Shown piece after piece: positions 34,402 through 42,549 of a stretch of DNA of 64,000 nt. A program made the translations under genes and the position numbers. The notes below the pieces were generated by a model. That model saw only the letters and a program-made list of their open reading frames with translations, did not search any database and had not been told where the DNA came from. Source of the stretch: Clostridiaceae bacterium Marseille-Q4145 (GTDB lineage: Bacteria > Bacillota > Clostridia > Lachnospirales > Lachnospiraceae); the NCBI GenBank assembly GCA_018223365.1, contig JAGTTP010000002.1, positions 310,001 through 374,000 on the forward strand, in the 5' to 3' direction. Numbering within the stretch: the stretch's first letter is position 1; each line of letters begins with the position of its first letter.

Positions 34402-35433
34402 TTACTCCAGGAATTCGGTCTTCACATAACCGGTCTCACCTTTGTACTCAACCTTGCTCCAACCATTATCATAGGACTCAATCTGTGTGATGGCATCTCC
34501 CTGATATGCAAGGGCAATACGGTCAGAATCCGTAGACGCCTCCGAACGGATATTGACACTCTCCGTAACACGGGTCTCTCTGTTCTGTGCCTCTGCTGCC
34601 GGTGCTTCTTCCTCTGCTGGCTCTTCGTTCTGCTCTTCTGCTGCCGGTTCTTCCCCAGTCTCCTCCTGAGCATCCTCCTGCTCAGCGGCCTCATCTGCTG
34701 CAGGAGCTTCCTCTTCAGCAGCTTCTGTATTCTCATTTGCCTTACCGGTCGCATTCTGAACAAATTCTGCCAGAGTCGGATCACTGTTCAGTGCTTCCTG
34801 ATAGCGGGCATTGACGTCATCGTAAAGGGCTTTTACTTCCGGATCCTGTTCCAGCTCCTGCACATAAGCCTGCAGTGTCTGATCCTCCTCTACATTATTA
34901 TAGCGGATATAACGGTTGCCGGATTCATCTTTTGCTGATACATACAGACAACTGATATAGGGAGCCAGCGTCTCTACACCGGTGATTTTCATATCGCAGC
35001 ATACAAATACAATATAAGAGTCATCCTCCGGTCCTTTTTTGGTATAACACTCCAAATTGCTGTAAGCTTCATAAGCTTTGGAAAGCTTCTGTACTTCTTC
35101 TTTATCATTATCAGACAGATCATCTACAATCTCTGATAAAGCATCCGTATCACCGCTTACAATACAATCCAGATACTTGCTTACCAGACGTTCTACTGAT
35201 GAATGAGTATTCTCTTCCAACTCATTCGGCTCTTCCTCCTCTTCCGCCTGACCTGCCTGAACAGACGGATCAGTCTGCTCTGTCTGATTCTGCTGCGTAT
35301 TTTCTGTATTATTTTCCGTCTTATTCTGACCGCAGCTGCGTGCCAGCGTTACAATTGCTACCAGCAGAATCACAAGAACAATTATATAGTTCTTATACTT
35401 CTGCAACAATTCTTTCCAGTTTTTCTGTTCCAT
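34402..35433 (-). CDS. Membrane-anchored SH3-domain protein
   Basis: 343 residues: cytoplasmic start (MEQKNWKELLQKYKN), one membrane helix at about 17-33, a Gln/Asn/Thr linker, a globular domain of about 80-220 (SSVERLVSKYLDCIVSGDTDALSEIV, NTF2-like in look), a very Glu/Ala-rich stretch (about 230-280), and a C-terminal bacterial SH3 domain (VNIRSEASTDSDRIALAYQGD ... NGWSKVEYKGETGYV). SH3 domains of this kind bind cell-wall peptides, so a wall-facing role is likely. No hydrolase domain is attached. Confidence 0.85.
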   Translation of the reverse strand: MEQKNWKELLQKYKNYIIVLVILLVAIVTLARSCGQNKTENNTENTQQNQTEQTDPSVQAGQAEEEEEPNELEENTHSSVERLVSKYLDCIVSGDTDALSEIVDDLSDNDKEEVQKLSKAYEAYSNLECYTKKGPEDDSYIVFVCCDMKITGVETLAPYISCLYVSAKDESGNRYIRYNNVEEDQTLQAYVQELEQDPEVKALYDDVNARYQEALNSDPTLAEFVQNATGKANENTEAAEEEAPAADEAAEQEDAQEETGEEPAAEEQNEEPAEEEAPAAEAQNRETRVTESVNIRSEASTDSDRIALAYQGDAITQIESYDNGWSKVEYKGETGYVKTEFLE

Positions 35434-35522
35434 TCTTTTTCCTCCAACAAACTAGCATAGCTTTGACATAACACTTCTTTTCCCCGTCCCCAACAGCCGA
35501 AGCTATTTTTGGATATAAAAAA

Positions 35523-35596
35523 TGCACCTGACAAGATTCGAACTTGCGACACCGGGCGTCGGAGGCCCGTGCTCTATCCAGCTGAGCTACAGGTGC
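35523..35596 (-). tRNA. tRNA-Arg (anticodon CCG)
   Basis: Folds as a full cloverleaf on the minus strand: acceptor GCACCTG/CAGGTGC with discriminator A, D arm GCTC..GAGC, anticodon stem CGGGC/GCCCG with loop CTCCGAC (anticodon CCG, codon CGG), T loop TTCGAAT. CCA is not encoded. A T-run follows directly, acting as terminator. Confidence 0.97.
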
Positions 35597-35671
35597 TTGG
35601 CTTATTACCTCAACTATAATACACCATGTTGAGGAAATAAGCAAATGTTTTTTGTAATAATTTTGTAATAT

Positions 35672-35816
35672 CTATTCAGAACCCTGCAAATGCCCGTAAA
35701 TATGTTCCGTATGCTCGCATAAAAGAACATATTTCGGAGCATTTATAGGGCGAGAAGCTCTGTATGAGCAAAAACAAAGCCTCTCAGAGGCGGTTTTGCG
35801 AATGGGTTCTGAATAG
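35672..35816. repeat. Structured 145-bp inverted-repeat element (MITE-like or small RNA)
   Basis: Ends are 13-bp perfect inverted repeats CTATTCAGAACCC (35672-35684) and GGGTTCTGAATAG (35804-35816). Inside lie further hairpins: 35698-35707 with 35725-35734 (AAATATGTTC/GAACATATTT, enclosing TATGC/GCATA), GCTC/GAGC near 35757, and GCCTC/GAGGC near 35780. No open frame. It fills the gap between tRNA-Arg and the DUF5688 gene. Confidence 0.7.
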
Positions 35817-35820
35817 TTTC

Positions 35821-36684
35821 TCAAAATTCTAATTTTCCCAGTGCAACCGAGTAATAATATGCATGATTACCTAAATATTCTTCCCGACTCACACACTGCC
35901 CATTCACATCTCTGATCATCTCATCCAGTTCTTTTCTCTCATACTCCTGTCTGGCAGGCAGTAAAATCACCTCATGAATGCTGCTTGGCAGCACATAGTA
36001 ATCTCCTTTCATCCGATCGGCACACATTTTCTGTACTTTGGGATCAACAATCACAGCAGCTCCAAACTCTTTCTGTTGATTGCTCAGCACATGCATCCCG
36101 CTTCCAAAGTCTTCCAGTCCATAGTCCTTCAGAAAATCTTCAATAGGATGCAGGAATAACGGCATTTCCTCCATATTGACCTTTGCTGTGTGATAAAGCT
36201 CTTCTACTCCCACTCCCCAACGCTCCATATGATTGGTATGGATAACAGCTGTCGCATGTTTTACAATCTCCTCAGGAATTTTCAAATAAAATATCAACGC
36301 CAGATCCTGCCATTCTACATACGGTACTTTTTTAAGCAGCTCTGCATTTTTTTCCTTCGATACCAGTCGGAAAAAGATCCGCTTCTTCATTCGTTCAAAA
36401 TCCAGCACCTGTTCCAGATCATTGGAGGAAAAGCTCATACTTTCCCGCTGGATTCCCAAAATCATATGCGCTACCTCCTGCACATATTCTTCCTCTGCAT
36501 TTTCCCGATAATAATGATTCACATAAACCGTGGGTTCCTCCCTTCTTCCAGGAAGCCTGCATGCAAATCCATCCATATAAACGCCGTTATTTTTCAGAAT
36601 ATGAACCCTTTTAATCTGCTCATTTTCTCTTTTCGCCTGCTGCACTGCGCATTCCAGACAATCTAAAAACATCTCATATGTCAT
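35821..36684 (-). CDS. DUF5688 family protein
   Basis: 287 residues with no signal or membrane span. The features MTYEMFLDCLECAVQQ, a VYVNHYYRENAEEEYVQEVAHMIL helix, LVSKEKNAELLKKVPYVEWQDLALIFYL, NHMERWGVGVEELYHTAKVNM, and GAAVIVDP...LPSSIHEVILLP match the DUF5688 pattern that recurs in many copies in Lachnospiraceae. The His-rich VAHMIL and SSIHEVI segments hint at a protease-like fold, but this is speculation. It has its own promoter (36763-36791) and ends 4 bases from the inverted-repeat element. Confidence 0.85.
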   Translation of the reverse strand: MTYEMFLDCLECAVQQAKRENEQIKRVHILKNNGVYMDGFACRLPGRREEPTVYVNHYYRENAEEEYVQEVAHMILGIQRESMSFSSNDLEQVLDFERMKKRIFFRLVSKEKNAELLKKVPYVEWQDLALIFYLKIPEEIVKHATAVIHTNHMERWGVGVEELYHTAKVNMEEMPLFLHPIEDFLKDYGLEDFGSGMHVLSNQQKEFGAAVIVDPKVQKMCADRMKGDYYVLPSSIHEVILLPARQEYERKELDEMIRDVNGQCVSREEYLGNHAYYYSVALGKLEF

Positions 36685-36762
36685 ATACTTCCTTTCCGTT
36701 TTCTCTTTCGGTTTTTATTGGGAATTATGTGCGATTGCACGGAAACTTTTATATCTGCATTT

Positions 36763-36791
36763 AGTTTACAGGAACTTTTTCTTTTTTGCAA
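36763..36791 (-). promoter_or_regulatory. Promoter of the DUF5688 gene
   Basis: Minus-strand TTGCAA (36786-36791), 17-base spacer, TAAACT (36763-36768). It sits just after the rnhA terminator. Confidence 0.6.
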
Positions 36792-36803
36792 TATTTTTCT
36801 TAA

Positions 36804-36834
36804 AATTAAAAAGAGAACCTGTTACAGTTCTCTT
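36804..36834 (-). terminator. Terminator after rnhA
   Basis: AAGAGAAC (36811-36818) pairs with GTTCTCTT (36827-36834), 8-base loop, followed on the minus strand by TTTAATTTT. It starts 5 bases after the rnhA stop. Confidence 0.8.
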
Positions 36835-36838
36835 CTCA

Positions 36839-37315
36839 TTACTCCAGTATCATATCATCCATTAATCTGTCGCCGTCTGCTGCCGTGGTTGCCAGCTGGT
36901 CGCATCGTTCGTTCTGCAGGTGTCCGTCATGTCCTTTCACCCAGATAAAGGTTACCTGATGCGGTGCTTTTGCTTTTAAGAGCCGCTTCCAGAGATCCGG
37001 ATTCTTTACCGGTTTTTTCTGGCTGTTAACCCAATTCTTCTTCAGCCAGGAATCAATCCAATGCTGATTAAATGCATCCACCAGATACTTGGAATCCGAA
37101 TACAGTTCTACCTCGCAGGGGCGATTCAATGCTTCCAGACCCACAATTGCTGCCATCAGCTCCATGCGGTTGTTAGTCGTCTTCTTATACCCCTGTGAAA
37201 ACTCCCGGATATGCTCCTCCCCCTTTGGATCCACATAGGATAAAATCGTGCCATATCCGCCAGGTCCGTCAGGATTTCCTCTTGCTGCTCCATCCGTATA
37301 AATTCTTACCTTCAT
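36839..37315 (-). CDS. rnhA: Ribonuclease HI
   Basis: 158 residues from the ATG at 37315. Degrades RNA in RNA-DNA hybrids. The four acidic catalytic residues are visible: IYTDGAARGNPDGPGGYG (Asp), NRMELMAAIVGLE (Glu), LYSDSKYLVDA (Asp) and the C-terminal NERCDQLATTAA (Asp), plus the His loop in VKGHDGH. The start overlaps the previous gene's stop by 4 bases (ATGA), so a longer frame to 37402 is not real. It ends at a strong terminator. Confidence 0.95.
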   Translation of the reverse strand: MKVRIYTDGAARGNPDGPGGYGTILSYVDPKGEEHIREFSQGYKKTTNNRMELMAAIVGLEALNRPCEVELYSDSKYLVDAFNQHWIDSWLKKNWVNSQKKPVKNPDLWKRLLKAKAPHQVTFIWVKGHDGHLQNERCDQLATTAADGDRLMDDMILE

Positions 37316-38004
37316 ATGATCCACTCCTGTCCGGTCCGTTCCACCGGATAATATGTTTCCAGAAGTCCTTTCATTTCCGGCTGCTCTATGACTTTTCTGC
37401 ACACCTCATACTGTCCCCAGCAATGCATCGGAAATACCGCTCTTGCCTCCACATGCTCCAGGAAGTATTTCATTCCCCAGTAATAAGCACTTCCAAGTCT
37501 TGGATCCAGTGGAAGAAAGGCTGCATCCAACGTCTCGCCATCAAGTTGATCCACAGATCTCTTATAGTTGCTGGCCATATTATTGTTCCAATATTTTTCT
37601 TCTCCCTGCCAATGCCACCAGTTCAAATCTCCTGCATGATAAATCTTCTTTTTATCTGTTTCCACTAAAAACGCCACCCCAACATCTGTGGATTTCAGTG
37701 TACGAATCTTCAGTTCTCCAATCTCATACTCTGCACCGGCCTTAACACTGTGAATCCAGTCTCTCCGTTCCTCTTCATGGAATCGGATATCTTTAGAAAG
37801 AATATACTCTGCCGCTGGATATTGTTCTTTTAACGCCAGAATTTTTCTGGAAAAATGATCCGGATGACTATGACTATTCAGAAAATAAATCTGGCTGTCC
37901 GCCGGATATGCCGGAAGATCTCCTTCCCCATAATAATCAAACACCAACACTTTACCGGCAATTTCCACTGTAAAACAACTGTGGTATATAAACTGTATCT
38001 TCAT
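37312..38004 (-). CDS. Metallo-beta-lactamase-fold hydrolase (UlaG-like)
   Basis: 230 residues. The zinc motif HSHPDH (about residues 44-49) follows FLNSHS; later ligands are IYHAGDLNWWHW (Asp) and PMHCWGQYE (His). The opening IQFIYHSCFTVEIAGKVLVFDYY is typical of the UlaG/YtkL-like group, which includes lactonases and RNases of unknown target. No membrane span. It is joined to rnhA by a 4-base overlap, which may hint at a nucleic acid role, but the substrate is unknown. Confidence 0.88.
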   Translation of the reverse strand: MKIQFIYHSCFTVEIAGKVLVFDYYGEGDLPAYPADSQIYFLNSHSHPDHFSRKILALKEQYPAAEYILSKDIRFHEEERRDWIHSVKAGAEYEIGELKIRTLKSTDVGVAFLVETDKKKIYHAGDLNWWHWQGEEKYWNNNMASNYKRSVDQLDGETLDAAFLPLDPRLGSAYYWGMKYFLEHVEARAVFPMHCWGQYEVCRKVIEQPEMKGLLETYYPVERTGQEWII

Positions 38005-38027
38005 GTTGTCCTCTTCTTTACTGTCCT

Positions 38028-38068
38028 AAAAAAAGAGACGGCATTTGTTGAAATAAGCCGTCTCTTTT
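38028..38068 (-). terminator. Terminator after fakA
   Basis: AAAAGAGACGGC (38031-38042) pairs with GCCGTCTCTTTT (38057-38068), then a run of T on the minus strand. Confidence 0.85.
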
Positions 38069-38085
38069 CCCGTTATATCGTTCCG

Positions 38086-39750
38086 TTACTCTACGGAAAT
38101 TACGTAATAATAAATCGGCTGGCCTCCTGCGTGTACTTCTACTTCCGCATTCGGATAAAGTGCTGCCAGATCGTCTCCAAGCTTCTGCGCATCCTCTTCG
38201 GATACTTCCTCGCCATAGTAAACACCGATGATCTCAGAATCTTCATCCACCAGCTCTTTCATCATTGCCTTAGTCGTTTCTGCAATATCTTTGCCCACCG
38301 CAAGAATTCCCTGATCTCCGATACCCATGATATCACCTTCATGGATCTCTTTATCATCGATCTTTGTGTCACGAACTGCATAAGTTACCTGTCCGGTCTT
38401 CACATTCTGTATCTCTTCAATCATGCGTTTTTCATTTTCTTCCGGTGTCTCTTCCGGAATGAAATTGATCATAGCCGTAATACCCTGCGGGACTGTCTTT
38501 GTCGGAATCACAACAATCTTCTTGTCCTCAGTCAGGTAACTTGCCTGATTAGCTGCCAGAATAATATTCTTATTATTCGGAAGAATGAAAATAGTATCTG
38601 CATTCACTTTGTCGATAGCCTCCAGCATATCCTCCGTACTCGGATTCATGGTCTGTCCGCCTTCGATCAAGTAATCAACACCCAGTCCTTTGAAGATTTC
38701 TCCTACGCCCTCTCCGATGGATACGGAAATAAATCCCATCTCTTTGCGTGGCTCTTTTTTCTGCTGATTTTCTGCTTTTTTCTGTTCTTCTGCAATCTTG
38801 GAAGCATCTTTGATCAGCTTCTCCTCATGTTCCAGACGCATATTATCAATCTTCATATTAGAGAGAGAACCATATGTCAGCGCTCTTTGGATTGCAAGAC
38901 CCGGATCATTCGTATGTACGTGTACCTTCACAACATCTTCATCGGACACGACTACGATGGAATCACCGATAGACTCCAGAAAATTCTTGAATTCCTGTTC
39001 CGTTTTCCGATCATAAGGCTTCTCCAGCATAATGATAAATTCCGTACAATATCCGAATTTGATCTCTGCTTTCGTCTGCTCACTGACCTTTAAGGGCTCG
39101 GTTTTTTTAGAAACTTCAAAGGAATAATCCACTTCTTTTCCAAGCAATGCGTCAAAGGCACCCTTCATGGTTTCTACCAGACCCTGTCCACCGGAATCAA
39201 CCACACCAGCTTCCTTCAGAACCGGAAGCATGTCCGGTGTACGCGCCAGAACTGCCTCTGCCTCTTCAATCACAATGCGGCAAAACTCTTCAATGTCTTC
39301 CACGGTTTCTGCTGCTTCAGCTGCTTTTACTGCTGCACCCTTGGCAACCGTCAAAATGGTACCTTCCTTCGGCTTCATAACTGCCTTATATGCAGTCTCC
39401 ACTGCCTTTTCCATAGCATCTGCCAGATCTACTACATCCAGATCCTTGTGATCACGGATTCCTTTGGAAAATCCCCTCAGCAGCTGTGAAAGAATAACTC
39501 CGGAGTTTCCTCTCGCTCCACGCAATGATCCTGAAGAAATGCATTTTGCCAGTGTCTCCATATCCGGATCCTGAAGTTTCATCACCTCGGATGCAGCCGC
39601 GGTAATGGTCATGGTCATATTAGTTCCGGTATCACCATCCGGCACCGGAAATACGTTAAGTTCATTGATCCATTCTTTCTTGGATTCCAGATTTTTTGCA
39701 CCGCCCAGAAACATTTTTGCAATCATCCGGGCATCAATAGTCCTAATCAA
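38086..39750 (-). CDS. fakA: Fatty acid kinase catalytic subunit FakA (DAK2/YloV family)
   Basis: 554 residues. N-terminal DhaL/DAK2 ATP-binding domain with NVFPVPDGDTGTNMTMT (metal-binding aspartates, residues about 33-48), GSLRGARGNSGVILSQLLRG and DSGGQGLVETM; the middle and C-terminal YloV regions follow (VKVHVHTNDPG, IEGGQTMNPSTEDMLEAI). FakA phosphorylates fatty acids carried by FakB proteins for phospholipid synthesis. FakB is not nearby. The start is TTG at 39750 with GGAGG 9 bases ahead; no ATG sits near. It follows the Gls24 gene by 18 bases, the standard Firmicute arrangement. Confidence 0.93.
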   Translation of the reverse strand: MIRTIDARMIAKMFLGGAKNLESKKEWINELNVFPVPDGDTGTNMTMTITAAASEVMKLQDPDMETLAKCISSGSLRGARGNSGVILSQLLRGFSKGIRDHKDLDVVDLADAMEKAVETAYKAVMKPKEGTILTVAKGAAVKAAEAAETVEDIEEFCRIVIEEAEAVLARTPDMLPVLKEAGVVDSGGQGLVETMKGAFDALLGKEVDYSFEVSKKTEPLKVSEQTKAEIKFGYCTEFIIMLEKPYDRKTEQEFKNFLESIGDSIVVVSDEDVVKVHVHTNDPGLAIQRALTYGSLSNMKIDNMRLEHEEKLIKDASKIAEEQKKAENQQKKEPRKEMGFISVSIGEGVGEIFKGLGVDYLIEGGQTMNPSTEDMLEAIDKVNADTIFILPNNKNIILAANQASYLTEDKKIVVIPTKTVPQGITAMINFIPEETPEENEKRMIEEIQNVKTGQVTYAVRDTKIDDKEIHEGDIMGIGDQGILAVGKDIAETTKAMMKELVDEDSEIIGVYYGEEVSEEDAQKLGDDLAALYPNAEVEVHAGGQPIYYYVISVE

Positions 39751-39768
39751 GATGAAGTTCCTCCCTCA

Positions 39769-40125
39769 TTAATCTATCACTCTTACACCTTCCACGAAGA
39801 TGTCAATCTTTTTGATTTTCATACCAGTAAACTCTTCTACCTGATATCTGACAGAATCCATCAGATTCTCTGATACCACCGGGATATTTACTCCGTAAGC
39901 TACAATCACGTGAAATGCCAGATAAATCTCGTTATCTTCGATCTCCACCTCAATACCTCTCGTGATGTTCTCCTTCTTCAGAAGTTTCATCAGACCATCA
40001 CGCATGTCAAGAGATGCCATACCTACAATACCCGTACAGCCTAGTGCAACGGAGCCTGCATATACTGCAATCACATCCGCATCAATTGAAATATTTCCCA
40101 GCTTCGTATTAATCTGTCCCTGCAT
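39769..40125 (-). CDS. Asp23/Gls24 family envelope stress protein
   Basis: 118 residues of the Asp23/Gls24 (YloU) family: NTKLGNISIDADVIAVYAG, GCTGIVGMASLD, and YGVNIPVVSENLMDSVRYQVEEFTGM then VEGVRVID. Members form membrane-linked assemblies under envelope stress. GGGAGG precedes the ATG. A possible -10 (TATAAT, minus strand, 40162-40167) lies upstream. It is paired with fakA. Confidence 0.93.
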   Translation of the reverse strand: MQGQINTKLGNISIDADVIAVYAGSVALGCTGIVGMASLDMRDGLMKLLKKENITRGIEVEIEDNEIYLAFHVIVAYGVNIPVVSENLMDSVRYQVEEFTGMKIKKIDIFVEGVRVID

Positions 40126-40270
40126 ACGAATACCTCCCGATTAAAATACATAACTGAAATTATTATACCCGATCTCAGTAAAAAATGAAATAAGTTTTTA
40201 TTATTTTCTATTTTAACATCATCTGCATATACTGGAATAAGGAAATCAGCAGAGGATCGCTCGGCCACCC

Positions 40271-40417
40271 ATGAAAAAAACAATTGGCTTTGTCATGTTC
40301 TGGATCGGCATCGGAATCTTTCTGACGCTGTTTCTGCCGGCAGACAACCTTTTCCCACGAATTCTCATGTCTGCAGTCTTTATTATCTGTGGCTATCAGT
40401 GTTACTTTTCCTGCTGA
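40271..40417 (+). CDS. 48-residue hydrophobic membrane protein
   Basis: The frame ATG 40271 to TGA 40417 encodes MKKTIGFVMFWIGIGIFLTL and onward, with two membrane helices (about 5-22 and 31-43) split by PADNLFPR, and a C-terminal Cys. The pattern (basic start, GIGI-type helix, short polar turn, second helix ending in Cys) recalls small proteins seen in many Clostridia. It lies in a 360-base gap on the opposite strand, and the Shine-Dalgarno is weak (GAGG, 17 bases away), so expression is uncertain. The rest of the gap holds the rpmB terminator. Confidence 0.6.
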   Translation: MKKTIGFVMFWIGIGIFLTLFLPADNLFPRILMSAVFIICGYQCYFSC

Positions 40418-40431
40418 TGAGTAAAAATCGC

Positions 40432-40460
40432 AAAAAAGGGGCATCGCACTGCGACACCCC
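40432..40460 (-). terminator. Terminator after rpmB
   Basis: GGGG-CA-TCGCA pairs with TGCGA-CA-CCCC (40438-40460), then six T on the minus strand (40432-40437). Confidence 0.85.
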
Positions 40461-40488
40461 CTATGCATTCCTATCATATGACAGCCGA

Positions 40489-40674
40489 TTAAGCTCTTTC
40501 AACTTTACCGGATTTTAAGCAAGAAGTGCATACATACATTTTCTTTGCTCCGCCGTTTACTTTCACTTTTACGGACTTCACATTGGATCTCCACATTTTG
40601 TTGGATCTTCTATGGGAATGACTCACATTGTTACCAAAGTGAACACTCTTCTCACAAACTGCACATTTAGCCAT
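40489..40674 (-). CDS. rpmB: Ribosomal protein bL28
   Basis: 61 residues. The zinc form with CxxC pairs: MAKCAVCEKSVHFGNNVSHSHRRSN at the start and YVCTSCLKSGKV at the end. AAGGAGG lies 7 bases before the ATG at 40674; the ATG one codon upstream is a poorer fit. The gene has its own promoter and terminator, and its leader contains a GAGTC/GACTC hairpin (40700-40714). Confidence 0.97.
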   Translation of the reverse strand: MAKCAVCEKSVHFGNNVSHSHRRSNKMWRSNVKSVKVKVNGGAKKMYVCTSCLKSGKVERA

Positions 40675-40725
40675 CATTGCACCTCCTTAGGGTTATTTGA
40701 GTCCCGGAGACTCACAACTTCTGTT

Positions 40726-40754
40726 ATTCTATCAGAAATATTTCTTCTTGGCAA
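40726..40754 (-). promoter_or_regulatory. Promoter of rpmB
   Basis: Minus-strand TTGCCA (40749-40754), 17-base spacer, TAGAAT (40726-40731). Confidence 0.7.
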
Positions 40755-40804
40755 GCAAAATTTTACTTTTTTTACAGACTTTTTTTCAGTTCTGCAAAAT
40801 CCAT

Positions 40805-41203
40805 TTATTTTTCACCGTCCAGAATATCGTTTACCGCTTTATCCACATCTGGATCAGACTTTTTTCCGGATGTAAATTTGTTGACAAAATCCGGCACCAT
40901 ATCCAGTACTTTCGTCACAGCGTCCTGATTTTTCACATTTACAAGACGGATATTTCCATCTTTGATTACCAGTACCGCGCTGGGGGAAATCTTACCTCCC
41001 AGACCGCCTGCGCCATTGTTCTTACTGTCCGATGCAGATGCTCCTGCTCCTACGCCAAAGGTCACATCCACCAGCGGAAGAATAATGGTATCTCCTACCG
41101 TAATAGCATCTCCTACCACTGTCTTGCTGGAGATGAAATGATCCATTCCCTGAAACAGAGACGATACAGTAGATTCAAAGGTATTATTATTTTTTTCGCT
41201 CAT
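40805..41203 (-). CDS. gerW: GerW family sporulation protein (YtfJ)
   Basis: 132 residues. Typical layout: NTFESTVSSLFQGM, SSKTVVGDAITVGDTIILPLVDVTFGVGAG, a Gly-rich GAGGLGGKISPSAVLVI, and the C-terminal DMVPDFVNKF. GerW/YtfJ is needed for L-alanine-triggered germination in Bacillus. The upstream gene is the DUF2953 protein, the same order as ytfI-ytfJ. AGGAGG precedes the ATG. Confidence 0.93.
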   Translation of the reverse strand: MSEKNNNTFESTVSSLFQGMDHFISSKTVVGDAITVGDTIILPLVDVTFGVGAGASASDSKNNGAGGLGGKISPSAVLVIKDGNIRLVNVKNQDAVTKVLDMVPDFVNKFTSGKKSDPDVDKAVNDILDGEK

Positions 41204-41212
41204 AAGAACCTC

Positions 41213-42151
41213 CTATTTTTGTTTCCAATGTTTATACATCAGCCGGGTATCCTTATTTCTCCAGATCCGCCATGCGGACAGACAGAAAGGATACAGCCTT
41301 ATATGTCCTCTGATATGAAGCTCACCTTTTAAAATAAGCTGATCGAAATCCGGATGCAGGGTAAATTCTTCCGAATACCAGGCATAGAGCATGGACAACA
41401 TTCCCATGAGAATTCCCGTCGCCGCCGGATCCCATAATCCAAACTGCAGCGTTCCCTTTATTTTGCGTGGTCTGGACCGTTTCCACAGGTAAGAAGCCTC
41501 TTTGATCAGCGCTTCCCTTGCCCGCACATGTTCTTCCAGATTCCAGAACTCCACCAAAGTATCTTTCTTCTCTTTGATCTTTTGGATTCTATCACCTAAA
41601 TGCCGGACAGAATTTCCGATACCTTTCATCCGGTCTGCCATTTTTCGGAAGAAGAGGCAGAGCCTCTCCCATAGAGAAATTTTCGGTTTCTCTGGCTCCG
41701 GAATATGCTCTTTTTCCGGAACAGCTTCCTGTTCCGGGGTTTCTTCCGAAGTTTCCTCGGATTCCGGAACTATCTCTGGTTCCGGTGCCGCTTCTGGCTC
41801 CGGCGTTTTTTCCGATATCTGTGTTATTTTCTTTACCGGCTCTGGCTTGCCCTTCTCCCGCTTCTTCTTTTTCTTCCGAAACGGACGAAACACGGGGATT
41901 CCCAAAATCCGAAAACACAAATTCTGCCAGAGTGCTTCTTCCTCCGGCCAGCGTAGTTCGTATTTTACAAACAGAAACCGAAACAGCCATCCGGCCCTTA
42001 CCGTTACCCGAACCTGTTCCTGCTTTTCCATATCCAATTGATATCTGACCGGCACAAACAATGCTGCACATAACAGCAGAAGAAATAATCCCAGGATACT
42101 AAGAAACAGGATTCCCAATATTTTCAGAATTAAAAATACCACATGCAGCAT
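41213..42151 (-). CDS. DUF2953 membrane protein (YtfI-like)
   Basis: 312 residues. An N-terminal membrane helix (about 7-33), the DUF2953 N-part (FVPVRYQLDMEKQEQVRVTVRAGWLF), a Pro/Glu-rich low-complexity insert (about 100-155, repeats of PEPE and TPEQEA), an amphipathic helix stretch, and the C-part PRKIKGTLQFGLWDPAATGILMGM ... GHIRLYPF. It sits before gerW as in other spore formers, so a spore-envelope role is inferred. The ATG directly follows the previous gene's stop. Confidence 0.85.
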   Translation of the reverse strand: MLHVVFLILKILGILFLSILGLFLLLLCAALFVPVRYQLDMEKQEQVRVTVRAGWLFRFLFVKYELRWPEEEALWQNLCFRILGIPVFRPFRKKKKKREKGKPEPVKKITQISEKTPEPEAAPEPEIVPESEETSEETPEQEAVPEKEHIPEPEKPKISLWERLCLFFRKMADRMKGIGNSVRHLGDRIQKIKEKKDTLVEFWNLEEHVRAREALIKEASYLWKRSRPRKIKGTLQFGLWDPAATGILMGMLSMLYAWYSEEFTLHPDFDQLILKGELHIRGHIRLYPFCLSAWRIWRNKDTRLMYKHWKQK

Positions 42152-42499
42152 CTATCTTTCCTGTATCCCTTCATTCGATTGAAAATCTTCTTCCCGGAAA
42201 AAAGCTTCCACATCGAACCCTCCGGTCTTCTGGAGCACTTCTTCCATAATCTGTGCTGTCAGGCGGAATGCCTCCTGCTTCCCTTCCGCTATTCCGATTA
42301 CATCCTGTCGCTGATGTTCTGCAAACAGCTCCTGCTTGAGAAATCCGTTATGAAAAATATCCAGCAGATTGCCGGGCACCGTCGGAAGCGTCAGATAATA
42401 AATCCCCGGCATCATTTTTCCCTGTGCTGCTCTCCTGCGGATTTTTTCCACATAAAGTGCCGCATTGGGGCCCATATATAGATTTCTGTACCAGCGCAT
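42152..42499 (-). CDS. Conserved protein of unknown function
   Basis: 115 residues, no signal or membrane span. The N-terminus is basic (RWYRNLYMGPNAALYVEKIRRRA); the middle LPTVPGNLLDIFHNGFLKQELFAEH and the acidic C-terminus follow. Excellent AGGAGG before the ATG and tight link to the DUF2953 and gerW genes suggest a sporulation-associated partner. I do not recognise a family. It is preceded by a terminator just 17 bases away. Confidence 0.75.
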   Translation of the reverse strand: MRWYRNLYMGPNAALYVEKIRRRAAQGKMMPGIYYLTLPTVPGNLLDIFHNGFLKQELFAEHQRQDVIGIAEGKQEAFRLTAQIMEEVLQKTGGFDVEAFFREEDFQSNEGIQER

Positions 42500-42515
42500 A
42501 CGCCACCTCCTTTTG

Positions 42516-42547
42516 AAAAAGAGGCTGTCGTCTCCAACAACCTCTTT
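42516..42547 (-). terminator. Terminator after the Nudix gene
   Basis: AAAGAGG(T/C)TGT arms with a 7-base loop, followed by TTTTTC on the minus strand; it abuts the next gene's AGGAGG. Confidence 0.8.
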
Positions 42548-42549
42548 GC

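Noticed and set aside
37855..39093. 412-residue plus-strand frame
   Set aside because: It is antisense to fakA, with a Cys/His/Phe-rich composition and no recognisable motif, while the opposite strand encodes a full conserved enzyme.
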